Shown: positions 50,901 to 58,560, counted from the first letter of the stretch. The stretch is 64,000 bases of DNA from Streptococcus plurextorum DSM 22810 (GCF_000423745.1 NZ_AUIO01000003.1:140015-204014); one strand, 5' to 3'. Made by a program: numbers and translations. Notes: generated by a model not told the origin, from the letters alone.

Positions 50901-51298
50901 TCGAAACACCTGCTGAGGAGCCGTTGGTGACTGCTAGAGGGGAATCACTTTATCTTGAGTTACCTACGTTTGACATAAATGCCTTCGTCAAAGAATTGCA
51001 GAGTAAAGGTGTTCAACCAGAACAGATAGAGAAATCAGTAATCTCTGTACCGCCAACTTCTATAGTTGGACTAGCGGTACCTTCGAAACCCAAATCGGAA
51101 AAAGTAGTAGCACCTGGGGTTTATTCAGCAACTAGCGAAAACTCTACTGAGGAGGCAGTGATCTATAGTCGTTCAGAGAAGACTAAAATACTACCTGAGA
51201 CAGGTTCAGAAAATAATTGTTTGCTATCGGTTGTAGGTGTGGGATTAGCAAGTTTAGGATTAGCGATTGTATATAGAAAAAAGTTAGGAGATATGTAA
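47948..51298 (+). CDS. LPXTG-anchored SEC10/PgrA-like surface protein
   Basis: 1116 residues. Signal peptide with a SIRK-type motif (GSIRKLKAYGAVGVLSIG) ending near TTAYA; an Ala/Thr/Gln-rich coiled coil (40-310); a compact domain (about 315-550, FYKSRYVTKDKTEEARIW to FSPSQHFGHAISLL) that fits the SEC10/PgrA surface-exclusion family; a second coiled coil (565-800); a TolA-like Ala/Glu/Lys/Arg repeat stretch (800-970); then LPETG, hydrophobic helix and basic tail. Such proteins limit redundant conjugation or promote aggregation. Less AT-rich than neighbours, suggesting separate acquisition. Confidence 0.85.
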   Translation: MNNRFLAQSHGSIRKLKAYGAVGVLSIGMITVTGNTTAYAEENVAAPTTEVVTNATTPQVTTAQVEEAQAQVDTAQATLTQATSAVATAEQSVATAQAEVNTATAEVTAQQAQIVQAQETVATNPSVEEATNQVTAAQATVATTQNQITETTNQVSTLQNEVATAQTQVDAATQTVSNETKAVEQAQAQLNQDNADQAAAQTAVTTAQTQVDTAKETVATKEAAVTTAQADVNTATTKVTEATTALNAAKAADAKRQADITAAQGEVTTAQAGVTTAQSNLNTANTNLTTIQNNITTAETKVANAEKALSSIFTIQLSEAYKTNLVNFYKSRYVTKDKTEEARIWQILEAESRRLMSERIDNKELRKLREALSAIESNNRVVVSVDENGLNGLTDADRLELAQFAQTTINDLRNQFGLTSKALISTGSMNIADMVAKEYLRDDWDATKGHDRDAILRVKNATGQALDEDFSPQLTTFNDNYTMTEIKGVVATFLTNMMLFDFSPSQHFGHAISLLNLDSKFLQDEKHDQYFGLSGYTGSKNSGFLLEFTDKVVTPQVGGTAIPNPISKETLEANLAKAQSDLATAQSKLAPAQQAVTTATNKLQAAQGTLKLAQDALAKAKAVPVKTPAAQKALDAAKANLTAAQSKLATAKTELAAAKTDLTKKEQALATAQNTLRLANADVATSQANLTTQQNDLKAAQTALTQAQSNLSSKQSTLTAAQNRLTDLNKALVAAKAQVTAAQATLKTVQGYANTLAKLQADLQPLLTTQKEAQAKLDSAKAKLNTLNLEKQVARANYDTALANLKTLQAQYDAYQAYLTAQAEAERLERERIEAERKAEEARIKAEQDAKAKAEAERLAAEAKAKAEAERLAKEAAEKARLEAEKKAQEEVARLEAERIAEEQARLEAEKKAQEEAARLEAERLAAEKAKQEALAKAEAERLAKEKAEAERLERERVETEREAERKRQETEAAKIEKDKENQPLETPAEEPLVTARGESLYLELPTFDINAFVKELQSKGVQPEQIEKSVISVPPTSIVGLAVPSKPKSEKVVAPGVYSATSENSTEEAVIYSRSEKTKILPETGSENNCLLSVVGVGLASLGLAIVYRKKLGDM

Positions 51299-51299
51299 T

Positions 51300-52592
51300 A
51301 TGACAAAGCAAGAGTGGTTAGAAGCGTTTGAGACCATTAATGGTCGTCGCCCTTCCACACAGGAATTTCATAATGCAAAAATAAATGGCGAGTTTCTTGA
51401 TGATACGAATGATTCATCGGATAAAACCTGTCCAAAATGCCAATTATTAAATACGACTGGAAGTCCATTTTGTTCTAATTGTGGTGCAAGAATGGATGGG
51501 ACAGGAAGAGCTTCGATGGATACGGCTAATGATATCGTCGGTGGAATTGCCAATAAAATTAATTCTGTGACAGGTGGTGAGGGCGCAGTCGAGCTCCGAA
51601 TGCGCGATTTATTTAGTGATGTTTTTAAGAAACACACTAGAGAAGAGGCTGAAAATCTTTTTGCATGTGGTTCAAAAGCAACTACTCCAAAACCAGAAGA
51701 TATTTCACGTGAATGGCCAAAACCCTGGTACTTTGCACGAGTATTTGGTGTATTGCTATTATCCGCACTCATGCTGTATTTTATGTATGTGACTTTCAAT
51801 AATTGGAATATGTTACCTGGATTAATGTTTGTAGCAGCCATGGCAGGCGCCATACCAATCTTATTTTTCTATTTCGAATGTAATTCTCCACGAAATATCG
51901 ATATTATGACCGTCTTAGAAATTTTTTTGATTGGAGGCTTACTCTCCTTATTGGCAACGCTCGTACTCATACAAATCTTTCCAAGTGGAGTGGGGGATTT
52001 CTTCCCTTCAATGATGACGGGAGTCCTTGAAGAAGTTGGTAAGCTTGTCGCCACCGCGTATTTTGTTAATAAATTCACCGATAAAAGATATATTTTGAAT
52101 GGTTTATTGATTGGTGGAGCGGTAGGAGCAGGTTTTGCAGTATTTGAAACGGCAGGTTATATTTTCAATAGTTCTTTGGTTAATTATGAATCAATTAACG
52201 GGACACTTCCTGTTTTTAATCCTGATCCGTCCTCTGCAGTTGGAACAGCCATTTTAAGAGGTCTTTTAGCATTTGGAGGTCATGTTGCATGGGCGGCAAT
52301 TACTGGAGCTGGTCTTATGATGGTTCTCAAAAAACAAAATAGTTTTGATTGGTCAGCTTTGTTTACTGGCGAAAGTTTACGTTTTCTAGTTTTAGTAATT
52401 ATTCTACATGGAATTTGGGATATGAATTTGACAAATTCCATTGGAGGTGAGTATATAAAATTAGCTACTCTTTGCTTATTAGCCGTCATAACCATAATGA
52501 TTATCATCAACCGTGGGCTGAAAGAAATTAATGATTTAGGAAAAAACCTTCCAATTCCACTTGGTATAGAAAATACTAATGAAGTGTTATAG
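51300..52592 (+). CDS. Zinc-ribbon PrsW-family intramembrane protease
   Basis: 430 residues. N-terminal module MTKQEWLEAFETINGRRP, then a zinc ribbon with cysteines at 44, 47, 58 and 61, a linker, and a membrane domain from about 143. PrsW signatures: VLEEVGKLVA (Glu244/245), FAVFETAGYIF, GGHVAWAAITG and LHGIWDMN. It starts 1 bp after the surface-protein stop, so it is probably translationally coupled and may process or regulate membrane proteins of this cassette. Substrate unknown. Confidence 0.8.
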   Translation: MTKQEWLEAFETINGRRPSTQEFHNAKINGEFLDDTNDSSDKTCPKCQLLNTTGSPFCSNCGARMDGTGRASMDTANDIVGGIANKINSVTGGEGAVELRMRDLFSDVFKKHTREEAENLFACGSKATTPKPEDISREWPKPWYFARVFGVLLLSALMLYFMYVTFNNWNMLPGLMFVAAMAGAIPILFFYFECNSPRNIDIMTVLEIFLIGGLLSLLATLVLIQIFPSGVGDFFPSMMTGVLEEVGKLVATAYFVNKFTDKRYILNGLLIGGAVGAGFAVFETAGYIFNSSLVNYESINGTLPVFNPDPSSAVGTAILRGLLAFGGHVAWAAITGAGLMMVLKKQNSFDWSALFTGESLRFLVLVIILHGIWDMNLTNSIGGEYIKLATLCLLAVITIMIIINRGLKEINDLGKNLPIPLGIENTNEVL

Positions 52593-52609
52593 AGAGCAGA
52601 AGATTTATT

Positions 52610-52963
52610 ATGGAGAATAAGAAAAATTACATCATCATCGCTATCCTACTATTACTAGCCATTTTTCTATTTAATAGGAAGCCATCTATTGAAGAGCAAT
52701 TAGTGGGAACCTGGACAGGCAACCAAAATGGATTTTTTGTCTTTCATGAGGATGGAACCGGCGAGACTGATGGATATTATTTTAGTTGGACTGTATCTGA
52801 GGGAGTTATCTATATGGATCTTTGGCTAAATGGTGAAGAGGATGGTCAGATTGATGGGGTTATGCCTGTGACATCTGACAAACTAACACATCTCCAATTT
52901 GATTTGAGCGAAGAGCTCGGATGGAGTGGTGAGGAAGAAATATTTTTGAAAGTAGCTGATTAG
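52610..52963 (+). CDS. Small membrane-anchored protein of the surface cassette
   Basis: 117 residues: one N-terminal membrane helix (about 6-22, YIIIAILLLLAIFLF) and an extracellular beta-rich domain starting EEQLVGTWTGNQNGFFVFHEDGTGET, a lipocalin-like or DUF-type fold seen in small exported proteins. Starts 17 bp after the PrsW gene. Function unknown. Confidence 0.65.
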   Translation: MENKKNYIIIAILLLLAIFLFNRKPSIEEQLVGTWTGNQNGFFVFHEDGTGETDGYYFSWTVSEGVIYMDLWLNGEEDGQIDGVMPVTSDKLTHLQFDLSEELGWSGEEEIFLKVAD

Positions 52964-53027
52964 GGAATAGCTATTTAATGAGAATGAAACGAAAAATGAT
53001 TATTATTTTTAAAAAAGGAGACAACAA

Positions 53028-54002
53028 ATGAAAAAGATGATACTGACTTTGCTTTTATGTGGAGCATTTTTAGCAGCATGTAGCAATAAACCGACAGATG
53101 GGGCGGCACCTTCAGTACCTGCTGAATCAAGTGAAAACATTGCGGAAACGAGTGCGGAAAATGGTACACAGACTGAAACAGATACAGAAACTGAAACAGA
53201 TACAGAAACTGAGACCTATAAATTGGTTCCATACAATGAAGTTCACGAGTTTAAAAATGCTAAGGCATCTAAAGGTGTTCTGGATGATGAAGGGATTTAT
53301 CGCTATGACTTTTTGAATGAGGACGATGCTGTCTATGACATGATGTCCTATGAGGAGGTAGAGGATATTTATCCCGTTCAAGAACAGGAAAAGATTGAGG
53401 TGACTTTGGGGACTAATTTTACAATTGATGATTATAATTTCAACTTAGATGGTTTGACCCCAAATATTCTTTACAAAAATGTTCTTCGTGAAGAGAAAGA
53501 GAGCATGTTTAAAGATATGTTAGAAAATGGAGGAAGTTCAGCCGGCTCCATTAGGTTACCTTCTCAGATTGGGGAGACATCAAAACCGATATCTATTAAT
53601 TACACAATGCTGAACACCCAAAAAAGGGAAGTAAACAAGAATGATGCGAGAATAAAAGATATCAGCGTTGAACACTATGGAAAGATAATAAGTGGAACAA
53701 AAGAAAATCTTGGAGCTAGAGTTGCTTATGAGGGAATAAATTTGTTCATTACGAGAACTCAGTTTATCGAAAATGTGAAGATTAATAACCCTATTTTTCA
53801 CGACGAGAATTTCTACTACGGCAAAGAATTTAACAAAGAATACAAAGATGTAAGTATTTCTTATTTTCTTGATGCAGGTAAGGACGGTGATATAGATACT
53901 GATTTTGACAATTCATTCGTAACATTTAAATTCGAAGATGAAATTTTAACTTCCATCGATCTTAAGTGTAAGGAATCCTATTTAAATTTAGAAGTAGAGT
54001 AG
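53028..54002 (+). CDS. Lipoprotein of the surface cassette
   Basis: 324 residues. Lipoprotein signal with lipobox LAAC (Cys18), a Thr/Glu/Asp repeat linker (about 45-63) and a soluble domain without motifs I recognise. AAAGGAG precedes the ATG. It is the last gene of the 47.9-54.0 kb cassette and is followed by a strong terminator. Anchored on the outer membrane face with the three preceding products, suggesting one cell-envelope function. Confidence 0.7.
   Translation: MKKMILTLLLCGAFLAACSNKPTDGAAPSVPAESSENIAETSAENGTQTETDTETETDTETETYKLVPYNEVHEFKNAKASKGVLDDEGIYRYDFLNEDDAVYDMMSYEEVEDIYPVQEQEKIEVTLGTNFTIDDYNFNLDGLTPNILYKNVLREEKESMFKDMLENGGSSAGSIRLPSQIGETSKPISINYTMLNTQKREVNKNDARIKDISVEHYGKIISGTKENLGARVAYEGINLFITRTQFIENVKINNPIFHDENFYYGKEFNKEYKDVSISYFLDAGKDGDIDTDFDNSFVTFKFEDEILTSIDLKCKESYLNLEVE
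53172..53207 (+). repeat. Two 18-bp tandem repeats in the lipoprotein linker
   Basis: The unit ACTGAAACAGATACAGAA occurs twice (53172-53189, 53190-53207) and begins a third time. It encodes Thr-Glu-Thr-Asp repeats and could vary in number. Confidence 0.75.
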
Positions 54003-54022
54003 CGCATTTTTTGGGTATATGA

Positions 54023-54061
54023 AAAGGAACACCCGAAGTTTTGTACCAAGGGTGTTCCTTT
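54023..54061 (+). terminator. Terminator of the surface cassette
   Basis: Perfect 12-bp stem AAAGGAACACCC/GGGTGTTCCTTT (54023-54034 with 54050-54061). Confidence 0.85.
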
Positions 54062-54154
54062 ATGCTCGTTCAAATTTAGCTATACAGCTATCTGTTTAGA
54101 ACTGCCATGGCTTGTGCTGCTATAATATGGATAAGACTACATTAGGAGAGAAGC

Positions 54155-54773
54155 ATGGAACATCAGTTAGATTATTGGCAATTTTCCGAAGAAAATCAAT
54201 ATCTGGATCGAAAATCAGCGTGCAAGAAACCATCCGAGTTACTTAAACATTTAATTGCCTTTGCCAATGCGGACGGCTGTCAGTTCGTTATTGGTATCGA
54301 AGATGAGAAACAGGATAATATTATCACTGGTTTCAAGGATGGCAGAGCTTACCCACTTGAGGATTTCAAAAAGATTGACCGTGAGATGCGAGAGACACCA
54401 CTGGACTTATCTTTTGAGGAAATCCCTGTGGTCAATCATAAGGAAGAAGATGACCTGATTTTGTTTATTTCAGTAGCATTATCATCAAATCGAGTAATTG
54501 CTGCGCCAAATGACGAGGTTTATCTTCACACAAGATAGTTTGGGAAAACAATTCTCTGATTTAAGTACTTTAAATACAGACGAGCAAGCTATTGTTCATT
54601 ATATGTACAATTTAGGGGATAAGATGACAACGGTTAAAGCAATTGGACTATCAGGAAGAAGTCGGAAGTTCATTGTAAAAACTATGAGGAATTTACAGGA
54701 ATTGGGCATTGTTGACTGGTATGGTGCAAATAAAGATGATAGAAACCAGTACTATACTTTGGCTAGAAAATAG
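54155..54773 (+). pseudogene. Collapsed AlbA_2 (Schlafen-like) ATP-dependent regulator gene
   Basis: 54155-54538 encodes an AlbA_2 domain (LDRKSACKKPSELLKHLIAF, FVIGIEDE) that stops after VYLHTR. A second frame (about 54530-54773) carries the C-terminal winged helix of the same family (HYMYNLGDKMTTVKAIGLS, YYTLARK). Full-length relatives have several hundred residues between these parts. The middle is deleted and the two remnants are in different frames, so the gene is dead as a full-length product; the first fragment may still be translated. Confidence 0.7.
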
Positions 54774-54825
54774 TCTCCCTTTTATGAAGTAGGACACAGT
54801 AGGATATAGAAGGATACATAGAAAT

Positions 54826-54894
54826 AAAATAGTGTGAACTTTGGTAATCTCTAGCTCAATTTCTTTATTTTTTGGTAAAAGTTCACACTATTTT
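54826..54894. repeat. 15-bp perfect inverted repeat near the relic attachment site
   Basis: AAAATAGTGTGAACT (54826-54840) and AGTTCACACTATTTT (54880-54894), 39 bp apart. It lies in the 375-bp non-coding interval between the collapsed regulator and the integrase fusion and may be an arm-type site or an old element end. Confidence 0.65.
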
Positions 54895-54993
54895 GATGGA
54901 ATCTATTCAAACTTATTGAAATTTCGATTTCTGAAAATGTGGGAAAACGCTGATTTTATCATCTTTTGAAATCTAATGAAATGAAAAACTGTC

Positions 54994-55044
54994 AAACCAG
55001 GTCTTAAGAAAGCTCGTAAAGCTAGCCAGTTCTCAAAACGTTAA
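54994..55044 (+). pseudogene. 3'-terminal fragment of rpsI (ribosomal protein S9): relic attachment site
   Basis: In frame on the plus strand it encodes KPGLKKARKASQFSKR and a stop, the C-terminus of streptococcal ribosomal protein S9. The upstream sequence is unrelated to rpsI, so only the last 17 codons (51 bp) are present. A tyrosine integrase gene ends 107 bp away and faces it, the usual arrangement for elements that integrate at the rpsI 3' end. It is best read as the attachment core carried by a circular element. Confidence 0.8.
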
Positions 55045-55150
55045 TATACCGCGATATATCAACGTTTCAGAGCACTCAAGAGTTTACCTCATGGGTGCTT
55101 TTTTCGTGTTTTTTTGAAAAGTTCACCTCAAAATTTACCTTATTTTTACC

Positions 55151-56308
55151 TTATTGTTTCAGAGAGTTTAAGGCAAATTCTCCAACCGCCATAGGGATGA
55201 CATTGGAGGTATTGACATAAATTTGAGTTGTAGTGGTATCGCTGTGGGTTAGAGCCTCTGAAATAGCTTCTAAGCTCATACCTGCTTGTTTAGCAAGTGT
55301 TGCACCAGTGTGCCGTAATTTATGAGGTGTAGCGTGTGTCAAATATGGGTGACGATTTTTAACTGTTCTCATCTTATTGTTAAGATAATCTGCGTGTAGG
55401 GGTTTATTTACGTTTCCTTTAGTATCTACATAGGAAAATACAAATTGCTCAGAGTTCGTAATGATACCAAACTTTGCAAGTTCACGCCTTTGTTGTTTTT
55501 TCCAACTAAGGAGAAGTTGAAGTAATTCAGCTGAAATAGCAAAGATTGTTTTCTTATTCCCTTTAGTTGCTTTCGTATCGCCATATCTGTCTAGTGCCTG
55601 GAGTAGCTGAATTTGAGATTTTTCAAAGTCAATGTGTTTCCATTGAAGAGCGTAGCTTTCGGATTTTCTATCTCCTAAGAAGAAGGTAAGATAGAAGAGT
55701 AAATAATCTTTGAGAGAAATTTTTTCATTAGCCAAATCCTCTTGGAAGGCTAAGAACCATTCCTGTAACTGCTCATGTGTTAGGTAGAGGTCTTCATCTC
55801 GCCTAGCTTCTGCCAACTGGATTTTCTTGGTTGCTTTGATACGACGCAAGGTTTTAGCGATTTTATTTGATTCTATATATTCTAATTCCTCTGCCCAATC
55901 AAATATGGAAATTACATAACTTCTCAAGGTCTTGAAATTAGCGTATTCATTAGCTTTAGCAGTCATCAAGTTTAGAATAACTTGCTTGTTCTGATTGAGA
56001 AATTGAATAGTGTAATTACCTAACATAGGTAAAATATGTTTTCTGAAACAATAGTTAAATTTTCTTGTCTGAATATCAAAGGGGAGGTCGTAAGCTCTAC
56101 CGACATTTCCTTTACCAAATACTTTTTTGAACATTGGAGAAGAGGCTAAAATTAGACCAGAAGAGTTGTCAGCCCTACTCATGACACAAAGTGAAGTATG
56201 GAGAGGGTGAAGTCCTCTCTCAACACATTCGATGGATGCGTAGAAGGATTTCATATCAACAAAAGCAATATCGCTACGTGGTTCTTTTGAATAGTCGATA
56301 TAGCCCAT
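55151..56308 (-). CDS. Chimeric UmuC (N-terminus)-tyrosine integrase protein
   Basis: 385 residues from ATG 56308 (a GTG at 56317 is an alternative). Residues 1 to ~82 are a Y-family polymerase start (IAFVDMKSFYASIECVERG, SGLILASSPMFKKVFG, RAYDLPFDIQTRKFNY). From CFRKHILPMLGNYTI on it is a phage-type integrase: core-binding domain, then GDRKSESYALQW (Arg), HKLRHTGATL (His, Arg) and HSDTTTTQIYVN (Tyr). The integrase lacks its own arm-binding N-terminus, and UmuC lacks everything after the first active-site acid region. Frame is open across the join; integrase activity is uncertain, polymerase activity is not possible. Confidence 0.8.
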   Translation of the reverse strand: MGYIDYSKEPRSDIAFVDMKSFYASIECVERGLHPLHTSLCVMSRADNSSGLILASSPMFKKVFGKGNVGRAYDLPFDIQTRKFNYCFRKHILPMLGNYTIQFLNQNKQVILNLMTAKANEYANFKTLRSYVISIFDWAEELEYIESNKIAKTLRRIKATKKIQLAEARRDEDLYLTHEQLQEWFLAFQEDLANEKISLKDYLLFYLTFFLGDRKSESYALQWKHIDFEKSQIQLLQALDRYGDTKATKGNKKTIFAISAELLQLLLSWKKQQRRELAKFGIITNSEQFVFSYVDTKGNVNKPLHADYLNNKMRTVKNRHPYLTHATPHKLRHTGATLAKQAGMSLEAISEALTHSDTTTTQIYVNTSNVIPMAVGEFALNSLKQ

Positions 56309-56313
56309 ACTAT

Positions 56314-56448
56314 TCACCTTGTTTTTAGTTTTGCTAGTTCATCGACCAATTCTGTCAGATGATCTGTTACGTCGAATTCTTTTTTTTCAAGAGATAAGAT
56401 AATGCGGTCTTCCTTGAGGTAAATCATTTCTTTAACAAACTTTAACAT
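56314..56448 (-). CDS. Small protein conserved upstream of umuC in streptococcal SOS cassettes
   Basis: 44 residues (MLKFVKEMIYLKEDRIILSL to LVDELAKLKTR) with a GGAGG site 7 nt before the ATG; that site overlaps the end of the repressor gene. It ends at the start of the umuC remnant. Helical and charged; function unknown, but position suggests a UmuD-like or accessory role in the original cassette. Confidence 0.55.
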   Translation of the reverse strand: MLKFVKEMIYLKEDRIILSLEKKEFDVTDHLTELVDELAKLKTR

Positions 56449-56450
56449 CT

Positions 56451-57143
56451 CTACCCTCCAATCACCGGCATGAAGTGCCCTACAACCTTGCCAACAATTC
56501 TGATTTCATCTTCAGAGGGGATAAATTTCTCGGCAACATCTGGATTGATAGAAACCATTCTAAAGCCATCTTCTTCACGATAGAGTTTCTTGATGTAGAG
56601 AGCTCCATTCCAGTTTAATGCATAGACAGCCCCATCATAATCAAATCCAGTAGCTCGAATCAACGCAACCTCTCCGTCTTTATAAATAGGTTCCATAGAA
56701 TTACCAGAAATCCATGTTGCTATATCGAATCCTGTATATTCATCTTCCGAATAGACAGTCTCAGTTTCAAATTCATCGTAGAGACCTTCACCTGGACCAG
56801 CAGATAATTGAACTTCAGAAAGCACCTGATAGGAGAACAGTGACACAACATTCTCAGCAATGGATTGAGATGCTAACAGTTGTTCAACATAATCCTCGGC
56901 AGCTAATTTATTTTCATATGTGAGTAGAAGATAGTTTTGAACGATAGTATATTCAGATTCAAAAAAAGATTCCTCTACGTCGAAAATATCAGCAAGTATT
57001 GAAAGATTTTTTTGATTTGGTTTGGTTTTTCCGCTTTCCCAGGCACTAAAAGACATGCGACTAATATTCAGTTTTCGTGCTATTTCAGCTTGTGAAAATC
57101 CTAATTCTGTTCTTTTTTCTTTTAATCGTTTGGGTGAGAACAT
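56451..57143 (-). CDS. HdiR/LexA-like repressor with S24 autoprotease domain
   Basis: 230 residues. N-terminal XRE helix-turn-helix (KLNISRMSFSAWESGKTKPNQ), linker, then a peptidase S24 domain: probable cleavage at Ala-Gly in LSAGPGEG (about 112), catalytic Ser in GNSMEPIYKDGE and Lys in GALYIKKLY. In lactic acid bacteria such HdiR proteins are self-cleaved after DNA damage and release umuC and mobile-element genes. Here the downstream umuC is truncated, so its remaining targets are the chimeric integrase and itself. Confidence 0.85.
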   Translation of the reverse strand: MFSPKRLKEKRTELGFSQAEIARKLNISRMSFSAWESGKTKPNQKNLSILADIFDVEESFFESEYTIVQNYLLLTYENKLAAEDYVEQLLASQSIAENVVSLFSYQVLSEVQLSAGPGEGLYDEFETETVYSEDEYTGFDIATWISGNSMEPIYKDGEVALIRATGFDYDGAVYALNWNGALYIKKLYREEDGFRMVSINPDVAEKFIPSEDEIRIVGKVVGHFMPVIGG

Positions 57144-57156
57144 TTCAGCCTCCTTG

Positions 57157-57172
57157 TAAGTTTAATAACTTA
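57157..57172. promoter_or_regulatory. Palindrome upstream of the HdiR-like gene (autoregulatory operator)
   Basis: TAAGTT-TAAT-AACTTA, perfect 6-bp arms, 14 bp upstream of the repressor start codon. The remaining ~350 bp up to the rep gene is AT-rich non-coding DNA. Confidence 0.5.
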
Positions 57173-57443
57173 TAACCAGTTTACAACAGATTTTTTATTT
57201 TGACAAGTGGAAATGTTAAAGTATAAAAGATTTTGTTCACCAATTTGTTCAACCTTTTAGAATCAAAAGCTACTGAGTAAGTGATAATATCTTGATTTTC
57301 CTAGATTTTTTTACTTATTTCGACTTATTTTAACTTAAAATTCTCTGCAGTGGAGATTAAATCAGTTTATTTTAATTCGGATTTTATTTTTTTATTTTAT
57401 TGGCATAATATCTTTTGAAAATCATTATTGTATTGAATGAAGG

Positions 57444-57473
57444 GACATTAACGTTTTGTTGATGTCTTTTTTT
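57444..57473 (+). terminator. Intrinsic terminator upstream of the rep gene (attenuator candidate)
   Basis: Stem GACATTAAC/GTTGATGTC with one G-T pair and T7, 53 bp before the rep start. A terminator inside a rep leader recalls the transcriptional attenuation that controls copy number in Gram-positive plasmids. Confidence 0.55.
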
Positions 57474-57525
57474 GTTTATTACGATTTAAGAATTTCAATA
57501 ATTTAATTGAAAAAAGGATAAAATT

Positions 57526-58470
57526 ATGAATCAACTGAATGATATTTCACAACACAATGAAATTGCTATCGCAAAAATACTTAATGCACCAGGATTGAAT
57601 AAAATTTTTTCAGTTAGTCAGAATTGTGTGCCAACTAAAGTCAATCCCATTTTAAAGAATGAAGCACTTTTTGATTTAAATGATTGTTCATTATTTATTG
57701 AAAATTACTCAACGAAATGTTCTTTAAAACTTCGTGTTTTTAAAATGCTTGATTTTTTAGTTAAATGTCTCTCGGACATAAATGAATATAAAAAAAATGA
57801 AAATGAGAAAATTGAAACGGTTATTCAATTTAGCTTGGATGAATATGCTTATCTGCTAGGGAAAACAAAAATAAAAAATGATTCAACAAGAAAAAACGTC
57901 AGAAGATTAATTAATGAGGCTTTGGAAATAATCTATAGTATTTCAATTGAATCTTCAGAAAAACGAAGTGGAAATAAAGTGAATTTTAAAAAGATGCGTA
58001 TTTGTCAAATGTACGAATGCAAAAATAGTATTTATACATTCGTATTTACTGAGTCGTTTGCAAGATATTTGTTATCTAGTTACGTCATGAGTTTTCCAAT
58101 TTCATTGTTTAGGCTTGACGAACGTAATTCGAACGCTTATTCCCTTGGAAGAAAATTAGCACTTCATCAAAGTATAAATAACAATAGAAAGAAAGGGACG
58201 AATAAAATAATATCGGTAAAAAGTTTATTACAAACTGCACCAGATATTCCATCGATCGAGACAGTTCGTGCTAAAAATGGTTCGTGGACAGAGAGAATTG
58301 AAGAAAAACTCGTAAAATCTTTAGATATATTAGTAGAAAATGGTGTACTTGAATTTTGGAATTATTGTAACTCGAAAGGTGTTGAACTTTCTGATGAACA
58401 GCTTAATGAGTTTGGACATTACTTTATATTTGAAAATTTAAAGATTGAATTTTCAGTAAAAGGGATTTAA
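57526..58470 (+). CDS. Plasmid-type replication initiator-like protein
   Basis: 314 residues, basic, with two probable winged-helix regions (about 60-150, LKLRVFKMLDFLVKCLSD to NVRRLINEALEIIYSI; and 200-290). The layout resembles Rep_3-type initiators, and three 22-bp iterons follow 25 bp after the stop, with a primase-helicase gene beyond. The family assignment rests on these contexts rather than on a decisive motif. AAAAAGGAT precedes the ATG. Confidence 0.55.
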   Translation: MNQLNDISQHNEIAIAKILNAPGLNKIFSVSQNCVPTKVNPILKNEALFDLNDCSLFIENYSTKCSLKLRVFKMLDFLVKCLSDINEYKKNENEKIETVIQFSLDEYAYLLGKTKIKNDSTRKNVRRLINEALEIIYSISIESSEKRSGNKVNFKKMRICQMYECKNSIYTFVFTESFARYLLSSYVMSFPISLFRLDERNSNAYSLGRKLALHQSINNNRKKGTNKIISVKSLLQTAPDIPSIETVRAKNGSWTERIEEKLVKSLDILVENGVLEFWNYCNSKGVELSDEQLNEFGHYFIFENLKIEFSVKGI

Positions 58471-58494
58471 CAATGTATTTAAAATGAAAAATTT

Positions 58495-58560
58495 GGGGTA
58501 TGTTTAGTGAGGTGCTGGGGTATATATAGCGAGGTAGAGGGGTATATATGATGAGGTGAA
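58495..58560 (+). repeat. Three tandem 22-bp iterons (probable replication origin)
   Basis: Units at 58495-58516, 58517-58538 and 58539-58560 share GGGGTATRTWTAGYGAGGTR-type sequence without gaps. They lie directly after the Rep-like gene and are followed by AT-rich DNA, as in iteron plasmid origins. Confidence 0.7.

Noticed and set aside
58495..58560. CRISPR array from three repeats near 58.5 kb
   Set aside because: The 22-bp repeats are gapless with no spacers and no cas genes; position after a Rep-like gene fits iterons.
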